Positions 41,882-52,228 of a stretch of DNA of 64,000 nucleotides are shown here, in pieces. The notes under the pieces were generated by a model that searched no databases, was not told where the DNA came from, and was given only the letters and a program-made list of their open reading frames with translations. Position numbers and translations under genes: made by a program. This stretch comes from Bauldia sp. (GTDB lineage Bacteria; Pseudomonadota; Alphaproteobacteria; Rhizobiales; Kaistiaceae): NCBI GenBank assembly GCA_028284325.1, contig JANQRX010000005.1, forward strand, positions 310,001 through 374,000, given 5' to 3'. Each line of letters opens with the position of its first letter. Within the stretch, counting starts at the first letter, position 1.

Positions 41882-42073
41882 TCAGGTTTTCCATCCGGCG
41901 ATCCGATAGATCGACCTGACCTGGCCGACCGGCAGGTCCTTCTTCGGATGGGTGATGGTGATCAACTCCATCTTATCGGGGTGTTTGAACGTGTGGTGGT
42001 CGCCCTTCACACGATCGAGTTCCCATCCGTCCCGCCGAAGCATCCGCAGAAGTTTGCGGCTGTTCGATTCCAT
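41882..42073 (-). CDS. hicA: HicA-family mRNA interferase toxin
   Basis: MESNSRKLLRMLRRDGWELDRVKGDHHTFKHPDKMELITITHPKKDLPVGQVRSIYRIAGWKT: G-D-H-H catalytic region and dsRBD-like fold of HicA. Confidence 0.93.
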   Translation of the reverse strand: MESNSRKLLRMLRRDGWELDRVKGDHHTFKHPDKMELITITHPKKDLPVGQVRSIYRIAGWKT

Positions 42074-42169
42074 GCGCGCCTCCGAAAGGCTCTGTTCTCA
42101 ACCATGGCCAATGTCCCGTTCCATTGATGTGTATAAAAATAGCGATGATTCGACGAGGAGGTCAACCCC

Positions 42170-45100
42170 ATGACCACCTTCGCCGAACTCGCCGTCACCA
42201 CCAATTTCTCCTTCCTGCGCGGAGCCTCGCACCCCGAGGAGCTGGTGTTCGAGGCGGCGAAGCTGGGGCTTGCCGGCGTCGCCGTGGCCGACCGCAATTC
42301 GCTCGCCGGTGTCGTGCGCGGCCATCTGGCGGCGAAGGAAGCGGGGCTCCGCTACGCCGTCGGCTGCCGGCTGGTCTTTCGTGACGGTACCCCCGACATC
42401 CTCGTCTGGCCCACCGACCGGATCGCCTATGGCCGCCTCTGCCGGCTGCTCACCCTCGGCAACCGGCGCGCCGAGAAGGGCGATTGCCACCTCGATCTCG
42501 GCGATCTCCTGACCTGGGGGCAGGGCCTGATCCTCGGCGTCTGTCCGCCGACATCCGTCGACGACCGCCTGCGCACGGTGCTGCGGCGTCTCGCCGACGC
42601 CTTTCCCGGCCAGGTGCGCTTGATGGCGGCCATGACCTACGGGGCGGGCGATCATCGACGGCTGGCGATGCTGGCGGATCTCGCCCGGCGCTGCCGCACG
42701 CCGCTGATGGCGAGCAATCTGCCGCTCTACCACGTACCGGAGCGCCGGCAGATGCAGGACGTGGTCACCTGCATCCGCGAGCACACCACGCTTGCCGAGG
42801 CCGGCTATCTCCTGGCCGCCAACGCCGAACGTCATCTGAAGGACGCGGCGGAGATGGCGCGCCTGTTCCGCGCCTGGCCGGACGCGGTGGCGGAGACCCG
42901 GGCGGTCCTGGAGAAGCTGGCCTTCAGCCTGGAGGAGCTGCGCTACCAGTATCCGGACGAACCGACCGGGGCCGGACGGACGCCCCAGGAGGCGCTGGAG
43001 GTGCTGACCGAGGAGGGGGCCGACAGGCGCTACCCCGACGGGGTGCCGGACAAGGTGCGCGCCGCCCTCGATCACGAACTGAAGCTGATCGGCGAGCTCG
43101 ACTACGCCCCCTACTTCCTCACTGTCTACGACGTCGTCCGTTTCGCCCGCGAGAACGGCATCCTGGTGCAGGGCCGGGGTTCGGCCGCCAATTCGGCCGT
43201 GTGCTTCGCCCTCGGCATCACCGAGGTCGATCCCGACCGGGTCGATCTCCTGTTCGAGCGCTTCGTTTCGGCGGAGCGCAACGAGCCGCCCGACATCGAC
43301 GTCGATTTCGAGCACGAGCGGCGCGAGGAGGTGATGCAGTACATCTACAAGAAGTACGGCCGCGAGCGCGCCGGGTTGGCCGCCACCGTCATCACCTACC
43401 GCTCGCGCTCGGCGGTGCGCGAGGTCGGCAAGGCGTTCGGCCTCTCGGAAGATGCCGTCGGCGCCCTGTCGGGCACCGTGTGGGGCTGGTCCGATGGCGG
43501 CGTGCGCGAGGTCGACGTGAAACGCGTCGGGCTCGATCCGGACGAGCGCACCGTGGCGCAGGTGATGGCGCTGACGCAGGAGATTTCCGGTTTCCCTCGC
43601 CACCTGTCACAGCATGTCGGCGGCTTCGTCATCACCCGCGACCGGCTCGACGAAGTCTGCCCGATCATGAACGCGGCGATGGACGACCGCACCACCGTCG
43701 AGTGGGACAAGGACGACCTCGACGCCCTCGGCATCCTCAAGATCGATGTGCTGGCGCTTGGCATGCTGTCCTGCATCCGCCGCGCCTTCGACTTCATGGA
43801 CAAGCACTACGGCGCCGCGCCGACGCTTGCCTCGATCCCACCCGACGACCAGGCCGTCTACCGCATGCTCCACCGCGCCGATTCGCTAGGTGTGTTCCAG
43901 GTCGAGAGTCGGGCGCAGATGTCGATGCTGCCGCGGCTGAAGCCGAAGACCTTCTACGACCTCGTGATCGAGGTGGCGATCGTGCGGCCGGGGCCGATCC
44001 AGGGCGACATGGTCCATCCCTATCTGCGGCGGCGCAGCGGTCTGGAGACCGTCACCTATCCGGCGCCGTCGCCCGAACACGGACCGCCCGACGAACTGGA
44101 GCGGGTGCTCGGCAAGACCCTCGGGGTGCCGCTGTTCCAGGAGCAGGCGATGCGGATCGCCATCGTCGCCGCCGGCTTCACGCCCGGCGAGGCCGACAAG
44201 CTGCGCCGCGCCATGGCCACCTTCCGCCGGGTCGGCACCATCGGCAACTTTCGCAACAAGATGGTGGAGGGCATGGCCGCCCGCGGCTATGAGCGCGACT
44301 TCGCCGAACGCTGCTTCCGCCAGATCGAGGGCTTCGGCGATTATGGCTTTCCCGAAAGCCACGCGGCGAGCTTCGCGTTGCTGGTCTACGCCTCGTGCTG
44401 GCTCAAGTGCCACTACCCGGACGTCTTCTGCGCCGCCCTGCTCAACGCCCAGCCCATGGGCTTCTACGCCCCTGCGCAGATCGTCCGCGACGCGGAGCGC
44501 CACGGCGTCCAGGTGCTCGCCCCCGACATCAACCGGTCCGACTGGGATGCGACGCTGGAGAAATCCGACGATCCGCCGCCGCCCCTTCACCCGACCCATG
44601 CCGAGATGAAAGACGACATCCGCAGCACCCACGCGGTGCGGCTCGGGTTGCGGCAGGTCAAGGGGCTGCGCGAGGAGGATGTGCAGGTCCTGATGGAGCG
44701 GCGCGCCGGCGGCTATGATTCGGTGCGCGACCTGTGGCTGCGCTCGGGCCTGGCGCGGGCGACGATCGAACGGCTGGCCGATGCGGACGCCTTCCGTTCC
44801 ATCGGGCTCGATCGCCGGGACGCGCTGTGGGCGGCGCGGGCGCTCGGAACGAAAGGCAAGCGGACCGGCGCAACCGACCGGCTGCCGTTGTTCGATGTCG
44901 CTGCCCGGTCGGAGGTGACGAACGAACCCGATGTCGACCTGCCGCCAATGCCGGTCGGCGAGCATGTGGTCAACGACTACCGCTTCCTCGGCCTGTCCCT
45001 GAAGACGCATCCGCTGGCGCTGCTGCGCGACCGCCTCGCCGAACGCCGGGTCGTGCCCAATGCGACGCTGCGCGCGACGCCGAACGGCCGGCGCGTGGCG

Positions 45101-45541
45101 ATCGCCGGGCTGGTGATCATCCGCCAGCGTCCCGGCACCGCCAAGGGTGTCATCTTCGAGACGCTGGAGGACGAAACCGACATCGCCAACATCATCGTCT
45201 GGCCCAAGACCTTCGAGCGCTACCGGCCGGTGGTGCTCGGGGCGCGGCTCATCAGGGTGACCGGCAGGGTGCAGAGCGAGAGCGGCGTCATCCATGTCGT
45301 CGCCGACCACCTGGAGGACCTGACCCCGATGCTGGCGGTGCTCGCCGCCGACCACGGGGGCGTGGAGGCCCATGCGCGGGCCGATGAGGTCAAGCACCCG
45401 CCGACCGATATTCGCTCCAAGAACGGCCCACGCTCGCGCCTCGACCCCCGGCCACGGATCGCCCCGGCGATCGTCAGCGACCCGGCCGCCGTCGCCGCGG
45501 CCAACCACAAGGTGATGCCGAAGGGCCGCAACTTCCACTAG
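42170..45541 (+). CDS. dnaE2: Error-prone DNA polymerase DnaE2
   Basis: FAELAVTTNFSFLRGASHPEELVFEAAKLGLAGVAVADRNSLAGVVRGH...; AGGAGG ribosome-binding site upstream; C-family polymerase; downstream of imuAB. Confidence 0.96.
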   Translation: MTTFAELAVTTNFSFLRGASHPEELVFEAAKLGLAGVAVADRNSLAGVVRGHLAAKEAGLRYAVGCRLVFRDGTPDILVWPTDRIAYGRLCRLLTLGNRRAEKGDCHLDLGDLLTWGQGLILGVCPPTSVDDRLRTVLRRLADAFPGQVRLMAAMTYGAGDHRRLAMLADLARRCRTPLMASNLPLYHVPERRQMQDVVTCIREHTTLAEAGYLLAANAERHLKDAAEMARLFRAWPDAVAETRAVLEKLAFSLEELRYQYPDEPTGAGRTPQEALEVLTEEGADRRYPDGVPDKVRAALDHELKLIGELDYAPYFLTVYDVVRFARENGILVQGRGSAANSAVCFALGITEVDPDRVDLLFERFVSAERNEPPDIDVDFEHERREEVMQYIYKKYGRERAGLAATVITYRSRSAVREVGKAFGLSEDAVGALSGTVWGWSDGGVREVDVKRVGLDPDERTVAQVMALTQEISGFPRHLSQHVGGFVITRDRLDEVCPIMNAAMDDRTTVEWDKDDLDALGILKIDVLALGMLSCIRRAFDFMDKHYGAAPTLASIPPDDQAVYRMLHRADSLGVFQVESRAQMSMLPRLKPKTFYDLVIEVAIVRPGPIQGDMVHPYLRRRSGLETVTYPAPSPEHGPPDELERVLGKTLGVPLFQEQAMRIAIVAAGFTPGEADKLRRAMATFRRVGTIGNFRNKMVEGMAARGYERDFAERCFRQIEGFGDYGFPESHAASFALLVYASCWLKCHYPDVFCAALLNAQPMGFYAPAQIVRDAERHGVQVLAPDINRSDWDATLEKSDDPPPPLHPTHAEMKDDIRSTHAVRLGLRQVKGLREEDVQVLMERRAGGYDSVRDLWLRSGLARATIERLADADAFRSIGLDRRDALWAARALGTKGKRTGATDRLPLFDVAARSEVTNEPDVDLPPMPVGEHVVNDYRFLGLSLKTHPLALLRDRLAERRVVPNATLRATPNGRRVAIAGLVIIRQRPGTAKGVIFETLEDETDIANIIVWPKTFERYRPVVLGARLIRVTGRVQSESGVIHVVADHLEDLTPMLAVLAADHGGVEAHARADEVKHPPTDIRSKNGPRSRLDPRPRIAPAIVSDPAAVAAANHKVMPKGRNFH

Positions 45542-45606
45542 AGCCGGCAATGGCTTCAAACCGCGCGCCGGCAATGCTATGGCCCTCTTTTGGAGCGTGT
45601 TGCGTC

Positions 45607-46356
45607 ATGATTGTCCGGCTTCTCTTCGCCATTGCGCTGCTTTTGTCCGCGCCCGCCTTTGCCGCCGATCCGGCCGGCCGGGCGGTCAAGGTCACCCAGA
45701 CCGCGCGGGTCCTGGCCGCTGCGGACGCCAGTGTTCGCCTGCTCGAGGTTCCGGGCAAGGTGTTCACCGGCGACCTCATCACCACCGACGACCAGGGGGA
45801 GGCCCAGCTCGAATTCCGCGACGACACCCGCCTCGTCGTCGGCCCCAACTCCCGCCTGTCGATCGACACCTTCATCTATGCCGGCCGTGCCACCGCCAGG
45901 GAAGTCACCATCGACGCGGTGGTCGGGGCGTTCCGGTTCCTGTCCGGCCGCAGCAGCAAAGAGGCCTACCGGATCAACTTCCCCGCCGGCACGATCGGTA
46001 TCCGCGGCACCGAGTTCGACCTGACGGTCGACGCCAACGGTGACGGGATCGTCGCCCTGTGGGGCGGCACGGCCATCGTCTGCGACCAGTCCGGACGCTG
46101 CGCCGAACTGACCGGGCGTTGCAGCATGCTGCGCCTCTCTGTCGGAGGCGATTTCGACTGGGAGCAGAACGCCTACGATCGCACGATCGTGCTGGAGGAG
46201 GCGTTCCCCTACGCCTTCCAGCAGGGCGGGCTGGACCCGCGCTTCCGGGTGCAGACGGCCTTCGGGTGCGAGATCCGCGATTTCAATCAGACCGACCCGC
46301 TGACGCAGGGCGGCGGCGTCGTATCGCCGGGAACCACGACCGTCATCATCAAGTGA
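45607..46356 (+). CDS. Secreted FecR-domain protein
   Basis: Signal peptide MIVRLLFAIALLLSAPAFAA; VFTGDLITTDDQGEAQLEFRDDTRLVVGPNSRLSIDTFIY...FPAGTIGIRGTEFDL: FecR core. Confidence 0.88.
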   Translation: MIVRLLFAIALLLSAPAFAADPAGRAVKVTQTARVLAAADASVRLLEVPGKVFTGDLITTDDQGEAQLEFRDDTRLVVGPNSRLSIDTFIYAGRATAREVTIDAVVGAFRFLSGRSSKEAYRINFPAGTIGIRGTEFDLTVDANGDGIVALWGGTAIVCDQSGRCAELTGRCSMLRLSVGGDFDWEQNAYDRTIVLEEAFPYAFQQGGLDPRFRVQTAFGCEIRDFNQTDPLTQGGGVVSPGTTTVIIK

Positions 46357-46375
46357 CGGGGTTCGACGCCCGCGA

Positions 46376-46520
46376 CGTCGTCCCGCACGCGGTGCAGCAT
46401 CTTAGATGATCGCCCAGATGCAGGGCCTCTGACCTCGGCTGCGGCTTGTCGTCAGCCTTCCTGCGAGAGATTCCGTGTCTGCGACGCATCACTTCGTGCT
46501 GCATCGCGCACGGAATGACG
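46376..46520. repeat. Intergenic interspersed palindromic repeat (copy B), with partial third copy at 46588-46611
   Basis: CGTCGTCCCGCACGCGGTGCAGCATCTT start matches copy A; shared core CCGTGTCTGCG and terminal GACGGAGA. Confidence 0.65.
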
Positions 46521-46619
46521 GAGAAGTGGTCGGGCGATCCACTCGGCGTCGTCGCACACCCCACACCGTCAGTGCCTACACCCGCGCCGTCATCCGCACG
46601 CGGTGCGTGCACGGCGGCG

Positions 46620-47567
46620 TCAGCGCTCCAGTTGCGTCATGTCGAGGATGCCGCGCTCAAGCAGCGTGCGGAAGCGGTCCACGGTCTCACTGACGCCGTC
46701 GGCGATCGGCGTGTGGTCGAAGTCGCCGAGAAAGTCGCGGATCGGGGTGTCCGAAACGTCGGGCGGGAACGGCAGTTCGGCACCTTCGCTGGACACCTCG
46801 GCGCCGGGGACGGCGGCGCGGACGAGGTTTACCACCTCGTCGACGGCGTGGTCGTCGCCGTTGAGATCGAAGATGTGCGCGCCCTCGCGATCCTGCGAAA
46901 CGGCGGTCAGGAAGGCATCGGCCACGTCACCGGCGTAGAGGAAGGCGGCCCGGCCGCCGAAGGGGATGGTGTAGGCGCGTCCGGCGGTGGCGGCGAGCAT
47001 TGCCTTGGTCGGCGCCGATGTCATGCCCTGGTCGCGGCCGACGCCGTAGACGACGCCCGGACGGATGACGACGCTCGGCACCTCCCAGTCCTGCCAATAG
47101 ACGCGCGCCATCTCCTCGTTGGCGGCCTTGTAGGCGCCGTAGAGGGTGCCGAGATACGGATTGCCGGGTGCGGCGCTGCCCAGCGCGGCGATGGAGCTGG
47201 CGAGCGCGAAGCGCTTCACGCCGGCCTCGCGCACGGCCTCCATGACGTTGGCGGTGCCGACCACGTTGACGCGCGCGCCGGCCACGGGATCGGCCTTGCA
47301 GAACGGCACCTGCAAGGCACCGAGATGCACCACTGCCTCGACACCGGCGTCGATCACGGCGTGGCGTACGGTCTCGGTATCGGCGACGTCGCCCTGCCGC
47401 CAGTCGATGGTCGCCAGGGCATCGTCGTCGAGGAGCAGGCGCGGGCGGGTCGGCGCGTCGGCGAGGTCGAGCACGACCGCGCGCCAGCCGCGATCAAGGG
47501 CATGCTTCAGGACCCAGCTGCCAATGCAACCATTGGCGCCGGTGACGAGGACGGACGATTCGGGCAT
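46620..47567 (-). CDS. NAD-dependent epimerase/dehydratase (extended SDR)
   Basis: SSVLVTGANGCIGSWVLKHAL...VVHLGALQVP...YGAYKAANEEMARVYWQD: GXXGXXG and YxxxK motifs. Confidence 0.9.
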   Translation of the reverse strand: MPESSVLVTGANGCIGSWVLKHALDRGWRAVVLDLADAPTRPRLLLDDDALATIDWRQGDVADTETVRHAVIDAGVEAVVHLGALQVPFCKADPVAGARVNVVGTANVMEAVREAGVKRFALASSIAALGSAAPGNPYLGTLYGAYKAANEEMARVYWQDWEVPSVVIRPGVVYGVGRDQGMTSAPTKAMLAATAGRAYTIPFGGRAAFLYAGDVADAFLTAVSQDREGAHIFDLNGDDHAVDEVVNLVRAAVPGAEVSSEGAELPFPPDVSDTPIRDFLGDFDHTPIADGVSETVDRFRTLLERGILDMTQLER

Positions 47568-47653
47568 GGGGCGATCCTGCGAGGCGACAGTGCGGGGCAA
47601 CGCCCGAGACCGGGCGCGATGACGGCGCCACCATGCCGCTGCGCCCGGTCAAG

Positions 47654-48658
47654 TCAAGCAGCGGACGGGTAGCCCGTGAGGATGCGGATGTACTGGGCCC
47701 GGAGATAGGCTTCCGGATCGGCAAGGCGTGAGGCGGCGAGCCGGCCGCGGAGGTCGGCGACCGAGGCGAAACCGCGCGTTTCCATCCATTGCTCGAGCCC
47801 GGCGCGGAGCGTGCCGAGATACCCCGCGCCGTTGCGCAGGAGCGCCGAGGTCGTCATCACCACGTCGGCCCCGACCAGGAGATATTTGACGACCTCCTCG
47901 TGGGTAGTCACGCCGGAGGTGGCGGCGATGGCGGCCTTTTCGCGGCCCGCCAGCAACGCGATCCACATCAGCGCCTGCCGGATCTCGCCGGGCGAACTCA
48001 GCTCCAGCCCGGCGGTCGGCAGCAAGGTCTCCAGATCGATGTCCGGCTGGTAGAAGCGGTTGAACAGAACCAGGCCATCGGCGCCCGCCGTCACCGCCTC
48101 GCCGGCGAAATGCAGGGGCGCGCTCAGCCACGGACCGAACTTCACCGCGAGCGGGATCCCGATCGCGTCCTTGACGATGCGAACGGTCTCCAGCCAGCGC
48201 TTCTCGACGTCGGCGCCGCTGGCGCCGCGCTCGGCCGGGACGCGGTAGAGGTTGAGTTCGATGGCGGCCGCGCCGGCGTTCTCCATCTCATGGGCGAATT
48301 CGACCCACCCGTTCGGCGTCGAACCGTTGAGGCTGGCGACGATCGGCACGGCGCAGGATTCGGCTGCCCGGCGCAGGGTTTCCAGGCGCGATTCCAGCCC
48401 GCCGACCGGTTGCACCCGATCGGAGAAGTAGCCGGAGGCTTCGGGCTGCGCGAAACTGCCGGTCTCGAACAGCTCCACCATCGCAGCGTCGTCGGCCTCG
48501 ATCTCCTCCTCGTAGATCGAGGGCAGGACGATCGCTGCCGCGCCGGCATCCTCAAGCTGGCGGACGCCGTCGATGTCGCGCCCGAACGGCGATGCGGAGG
48601 CGACGATCGGATGCTTGAGGTCAAGGCCGAGATAGGTGGTTGCGAGGTCGATGGCCAT
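47654..48658 (-). CDS. Dihydroorotate dehydrogenase-like flavoprotein (PyrD-like, PFOR-associated)
   Basis: MAIDLATTYLGLDLKHPIVASASPFGRDIDGVRQLEDAGAAAIVLPSIYEEEI...; DHOD TIM barrel; 12 bp downstream of the PFOR gene. Confidence 0.88.
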   Translation of the reverse strand: MAIDLATTYLGLDLKHPIVASASPFGRDIDGVRQLEDAGAAAIVLPSIYEEEIEADDAAMVELFETGSFAQPEASGYFSDRVQPVGGLESRLETLRRAAESCAVPIVASLNGSTPNGWVEFAHEMENAGAAAIELNLYRVPAERGASGADVEKRWLETVRIVKDAIGIPLAVKFGPWLSAPLHFAGEAVTAGADGLVLFNRFYQPDIDLETLLPTAGLELSSPGEIRQALMWIALLAGREKAAIAATSGVTTHEEVVKYLLVGADVVMTTSALLRNGAGYLGTLRAGLEQWMETRGFASVADLRGRLAASRLADPEAYLRAQYIRILTGYPSAA

Positions 48659-48670
48659 CGGAAAGCCCTC

Positions 48671-51600
48671 CTAAACGTCTTCCCAATTGGGCAGGAAACG
48701 GCTGCCGTCCCGCGCGGCCAGATCCTCGTAGACACGATAGCGCTCGTCGACCACGGCCTGGGCCTGTCGCAGCATGTGTTCGGCGCGCTCCGGCTGGGTG
48801 CGGGCGAGCGAGGTGTAGCGCAGTTCGTTGTAGGCGAAGTCCTTGAGCTTCAGCCGCGGGCGCGGGCTGTCGAGGCGGAACGGATTCTGTCCCCGCCGCC
48901 GCCGCGTCGGGTCGTAGCGGAACAGCGGCCAGTAGCCGGACGCCGCCGCCCGCGCCTGCTGACGCAGGCCGTTCTTCATGTCGTAGCCATGGGCGATGCA
49001 GTGGGAATAGGCGAGCAGGATCGACGGACCGGGATAGGCCTCGGCCTCGCGAAACGCCACCAGCGCCTGCTCGGCGTTGGCGCCCAGCGCGATCTGGGCG
49101 ACATAGGCGTAGCCGTAGGCGATCGCCTGCATGGCGAGATCCTTGCGGGGGATTTCCTTGCCGCCGGCGGCGAATTTGGCGGTGGCCGCGAGCGGCGTTG
49201 CCTTCGACGACTGGCCGCCGGTGTTGGAGTAAACCTCGGTGTCGAGCACCAGGATGTTGACGTCGCGGTCCTGCGCCAGCACGTGGTCGAGGCCGCCATA
49301 GCCGATGTCGTAGGCCCAGCCGTCGCCGCCGACCAGCCACACGCTGCGGCGGACGAGGAAATCGGCAAGCGCCCTGAGGTTGACGGCCTCGTCATCGTCG
49401 TCGCCGTCGAGCCTGGCGAGCATCTCGGCCACCCGCCCATGCTGGGCGGCGAGTTCGCTTTCGGTCACCTGCGAGGCGGTCAGGATTTCCGCGGCGAGAT
49501 CCTCGCCGATCCGCCCGGCGCAGGCCTGCACGAGGCTGCGCGCGATCTCCACCTGCTTGTCGATGGCGAGACGGTAGCCGAGGCCGAACTCCGCATTGTC
49601 CTCGAACAGCGAGTTGGACCACGCCGGCCCGCGGCCGTCGGCGCCGACTTTCCACGGCGTCGTCGGCAGATTGCCGCCGTAGATCGACGAGCAGCCGGTG
49701 GCGTTGGCGATCTGGAGGCGATCACCGAACAACTGGCTGAGGAGCTTGACGTAAGGCGTCTCGCCGCAGCCGGCGCAGGCGCCGTTGAACTCGAAGCGCG
49801 GCTCCAGGAACTGCACGCCGCGGACATTGGCGAAGTTGACCCGTGATCGCTCGGGAACGGGCAGGGATTCGAAGAACGCGATGTTGTCGCGCTCGCGTTC
49901 GACCAGGCCGGCCTTGTCCGTCATGTTGATGGCGCGGCGGCCGGATTCGGTGGGGTTGTGGATCGGGCAGTTCTCGACGCAGAGCGCGCAGCCCGTGCAG
50001 TCCTCAACATAGATTTGCAGGGTGAAGCGGCTGCCGGGAAAGCCGCGGGCGTTGACCGGCGCCGACGGGAACGTCTCCGGCGCGTCGTCGAGGGCGTCGT
50101 CCTCGTAGTACTTGGCGCGGATGACGCTGTGCGGACACACGATCGAGCACTGGCCGCACTGGATGCAGAGATCGGAGTCCCAGACCGGCACTTCGGCGGC
50201 AATGTTGCGCTTCTCGAACGCGGTGGTGCCGGGGGGAAAGGTCCCGTCCACGGGCAGGGCGCTGACGGGAATCGTGTCGCCCTCGCCGGCGAGCATCCGG
50301 GCGGTGACCCGCTTCACGAACTCCGGGGCGTCGTCGGGCACCAGTTGCGGGGCTGCGACATCCTCGGGCTCCGTGTCCGGTACCGTCACTTCGTGGAGAT
50401 GCTCCAGTGCGGCGTCGACGGCGGCGAAGTTCTTCTTCACCACCGCGCTGCCCTTGCGGCCGTAGGCCTTGCGAATGGAGTCCTTGATGGCGTCGACCGC
50501 TTCGTCGCGCGGCAGGACGCCGGAGATGGCGAAGAAGCAGGTCTGCAGGATGGTGTTGACGCGCTGGCCGAGGCCGAGCTCGCGCGCCACCCGCGTCGCG
50601 TCGATGACGAACAGTTTGAGGCCCTTGTCGACGATGTGCTTCTGCACGCGGCCGGGCAGCGTCGCCCACACGTCGTCCGGCCCGGACGGGGCGTTGAGCA
50701 GGAAGACGGCGCCCGGCCGGGCGGTTTCGAGAACGTCGAGACGGTGCAGGAACTCGAACTTGTGACAGGCGACGAAATCGGCGTGGCGGATCAGATAGGG
50801 CGCGTGGATGGGCTCCTCGCCGAAGCGGAGGTGGGAAATCGTCTCGGCCCCGGATTTGTGGGAGTCGTAGACGAAATAGCCTTGCGCGTAGCGGCCGGGG
50901 TCGGCGGCGAGAATCTTGACGCTGTTCTTGTTGGCCCCGACCGTGCCGTCGGCGCCGAGACCGTAGAAGACGGCGCGCGTGGTCGCGGCCGGCTCGATGT
51001 CGTAGTCGCGGTCGAAGTCGAGGCTGGTGTTGGCGACGTCGTCGTCGATGCCGATGGTGAAGCCGCTTCGCGGCGTCTCGCGCCCGATCTCGTCGAACAC
51101 GGCCTTGACCATGCCCGGGGTGAAGTCCTTGGACGACAGGCCGTAGCGGCCGCCGACGATCCGCGGCGCATTGGCATGGCCGGCATAGGCCATGACCACG
51201 TCCTGGAACAGCGGCTCGCCGGAGGCGCCGGGCTCCTTGCAGCGGTCGAGCACGGCGACCGTCTTCACGGTCGCGGGCATGGCGGCGAGGAAATGCTCAA
51301 CCGAGAAGGGCCGGAACAGAAGCACCTGCAGCGCCCCGACCTTCTCACCGTCGGCCTGCAGATGGCGCGCGGTCTCGCGCACCACCTCGGCGCCGGAGCC
51401 CATGGAGACGATCACCCGCTCGGCGTCGGGGGCGCCGTCGTAGCGGAACAGGCTGTAGCTGCGGCCGCAAAACTCGGCGAGGCGATCCATCGCTGCCTGG
51501 ACGATGCCGGGAACGGCGGCGTGGAACGGATTGGTGGCTTCGCGCGCCTGGAAGAAGGTATCGGGATTATGGGCCGTGCCGCGGACAAAGGGCTTGGCCG

Positions 51601-52228
51601 GGCTCAGGGCCCGGGCCCGGTGGGCGCGCACGAGGTCGTCGTCGATCATCGCCCGGATGGTCGTGTCGGGCAGCAGCGACAGAGTGTTGACCTCGTGCGA
51701 GGTGCGGAAGCCGTCCATGAAGTGGAGGAAGGGCACCCGCGATTCCAGCGTCGCCGCCTGGGCGACGAGAGCGAGGTCGTGGGCCTCCTGCGCCGAGCAC
51801 GCGCCAAGCATGGCGTAGCCGGTCGAGCGGGCGGCCATGACGTCCTGGTGGTCGCCGAAGATCGACAGGGCCTGGGTCGCCACGGAACGCGCGGCGACGT
51901 GGATGACGTTCGGCGTCAGTTCGCCTGCGATCTTGAACATGTTGGGCAGCATCAGGAGCAGCCCCTGCGACGCGGTGAAGGTCGTGGTCAGGGCGCCGCT
52001 CTGCAGCGCGCCGTGCATGGCGCCGGCAGCGCCGGCCTCGGACTGCATCTCCTGCACGACCGGCGCGTTGCCCCAGATGTTGCGAATGCCGGCGCTCGAC
52101 CATTCGTCGGCGAACTCGGCCATCGGCGACGACGGCGTGATGGGATAGATCGCGCAGATCTCGTTGACCCGGTAGGCGACGTGGGCGACCGCGGCGTTGC
52201 CGTCGATCGTGATGCTGGCGTTGTCCAT
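48671..52228 (-). CDS. nifJ: Pyruvate:ferredoxin (flavodoxin) oxidoreductase
   Basis: ~1185 aa; MDNASITIDGNAAVAHVAYRVNEICAIYPITPSSPMAE...CIQCGQCSIVCPHSVIR...CTGCALCVENCP...FNGACAGCGETPYVKLLSQLFGDR. Confidence 0.97.
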   Translation of the reverse strand: MDNASITIDGNAAVAHVAYRVNEICAIYPITPSSPMAEFADEWSSAGIRNIWGNAPVVQEMQSEAGAAGAMHGALQSGALTTTFTASQGLLLMLPNMFKIAGELTPNVIHVAARSVATQALSIFGDHQDVMAARSTGYAMLGACSAQEAHDLALVAQAATLESRVPFLHFMDGFRTSHEVNTLSLLPDTTIRAMIDDDLVRAHRARALSPAKPFVRGTAHNPDTFFQAREATNPFHAAVPGIVQAAMDRLAEFCGRSYSLFRYDGAPDAERVIVSMGSGAEVVRETARHLQADGEKVGALQVLLFRPFSVEHFLAAMPATVKTVAVLDRCKEPGASGEPLFQDVVMAYAGHANAPRIVGGRYGLSSKDFTPGMVKAVFDEIGRETPRSGFTIGIDDDVANTSLDFDRDYDIEPAATTRAVFYGLGADGTVGANKNSVKILAADPGRYAQGYFVYDSHKSGAETISHLRFGEEPIHAPYLIRHADFVACHKFEFLHRLDVLETARPGAVFLLNAPSGPDDVWATLPGRVQKHIVDKGLKLFVIDATRVARELGLGQRVNTILQTCFFAISGVLPRDEAVDAIKDSIRKAYGRKGSAVVKKNFAAVDAALEHLHEVTVPDTEPEDVAAPQLVPDDAPEFVKRVTARMLAGEGDTIPVSALPVDGTFPPGTTAFEKRNIAAEVPVWDSDLCIQCGQCSIVCPHSVIRAKYYEDDALDDAPETFPSAPVNARGFPGSRFTLQIYVEDCTGCALCVENCPIHNPTESGRRAINMTDKAGLVERERDNIAFFESLPVPERSRVNFANVRGVQFLEPRFEFNGACAGCGETPYVKLLSQLFGDRLQIANATGCSSIYGGNLPTTPWKVGADGRGPAWSNSLFEDNAEFGLGYRLAIDKQVEIARSLVQACAGRIGEDLAAEILTASQVTESELAAQHGRVAEMLARLDGDDDDEAVNLRALADFLVRRSVWLVGGDGWAYDIGYGGLDHVLAQDRDVNILVLDTEVYSNTGGQSSKATPLAATAKFAAGGKEIPRKDLAMQAIAYGYAYVAQIALGANAEQALVAFREAEAYPGPSILLAYSHCIAHGYDMKNGLRQQARAAASGYWPLFRYDPTRRRRGQNPFRLDSPRPRLKLKDFAYNELRYTSLARTQPERAEHMLRQAQAVVDERYRVYEDLAARDGSRFLPNWEDV

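Noticed and set aside
42074-42169. Possible second LexA box between hicA and dnaE2
   Set aside because: GTTC occurs in GTTCTCAACCATGGC and GTTCCATTGATGTGT, but neither has the second GTTC at N7 spacing
43886-45574. 562-aa minus-strand ORF antisense to dnaE2
   Set aside because: Shadow of the dnaE2 coding frame
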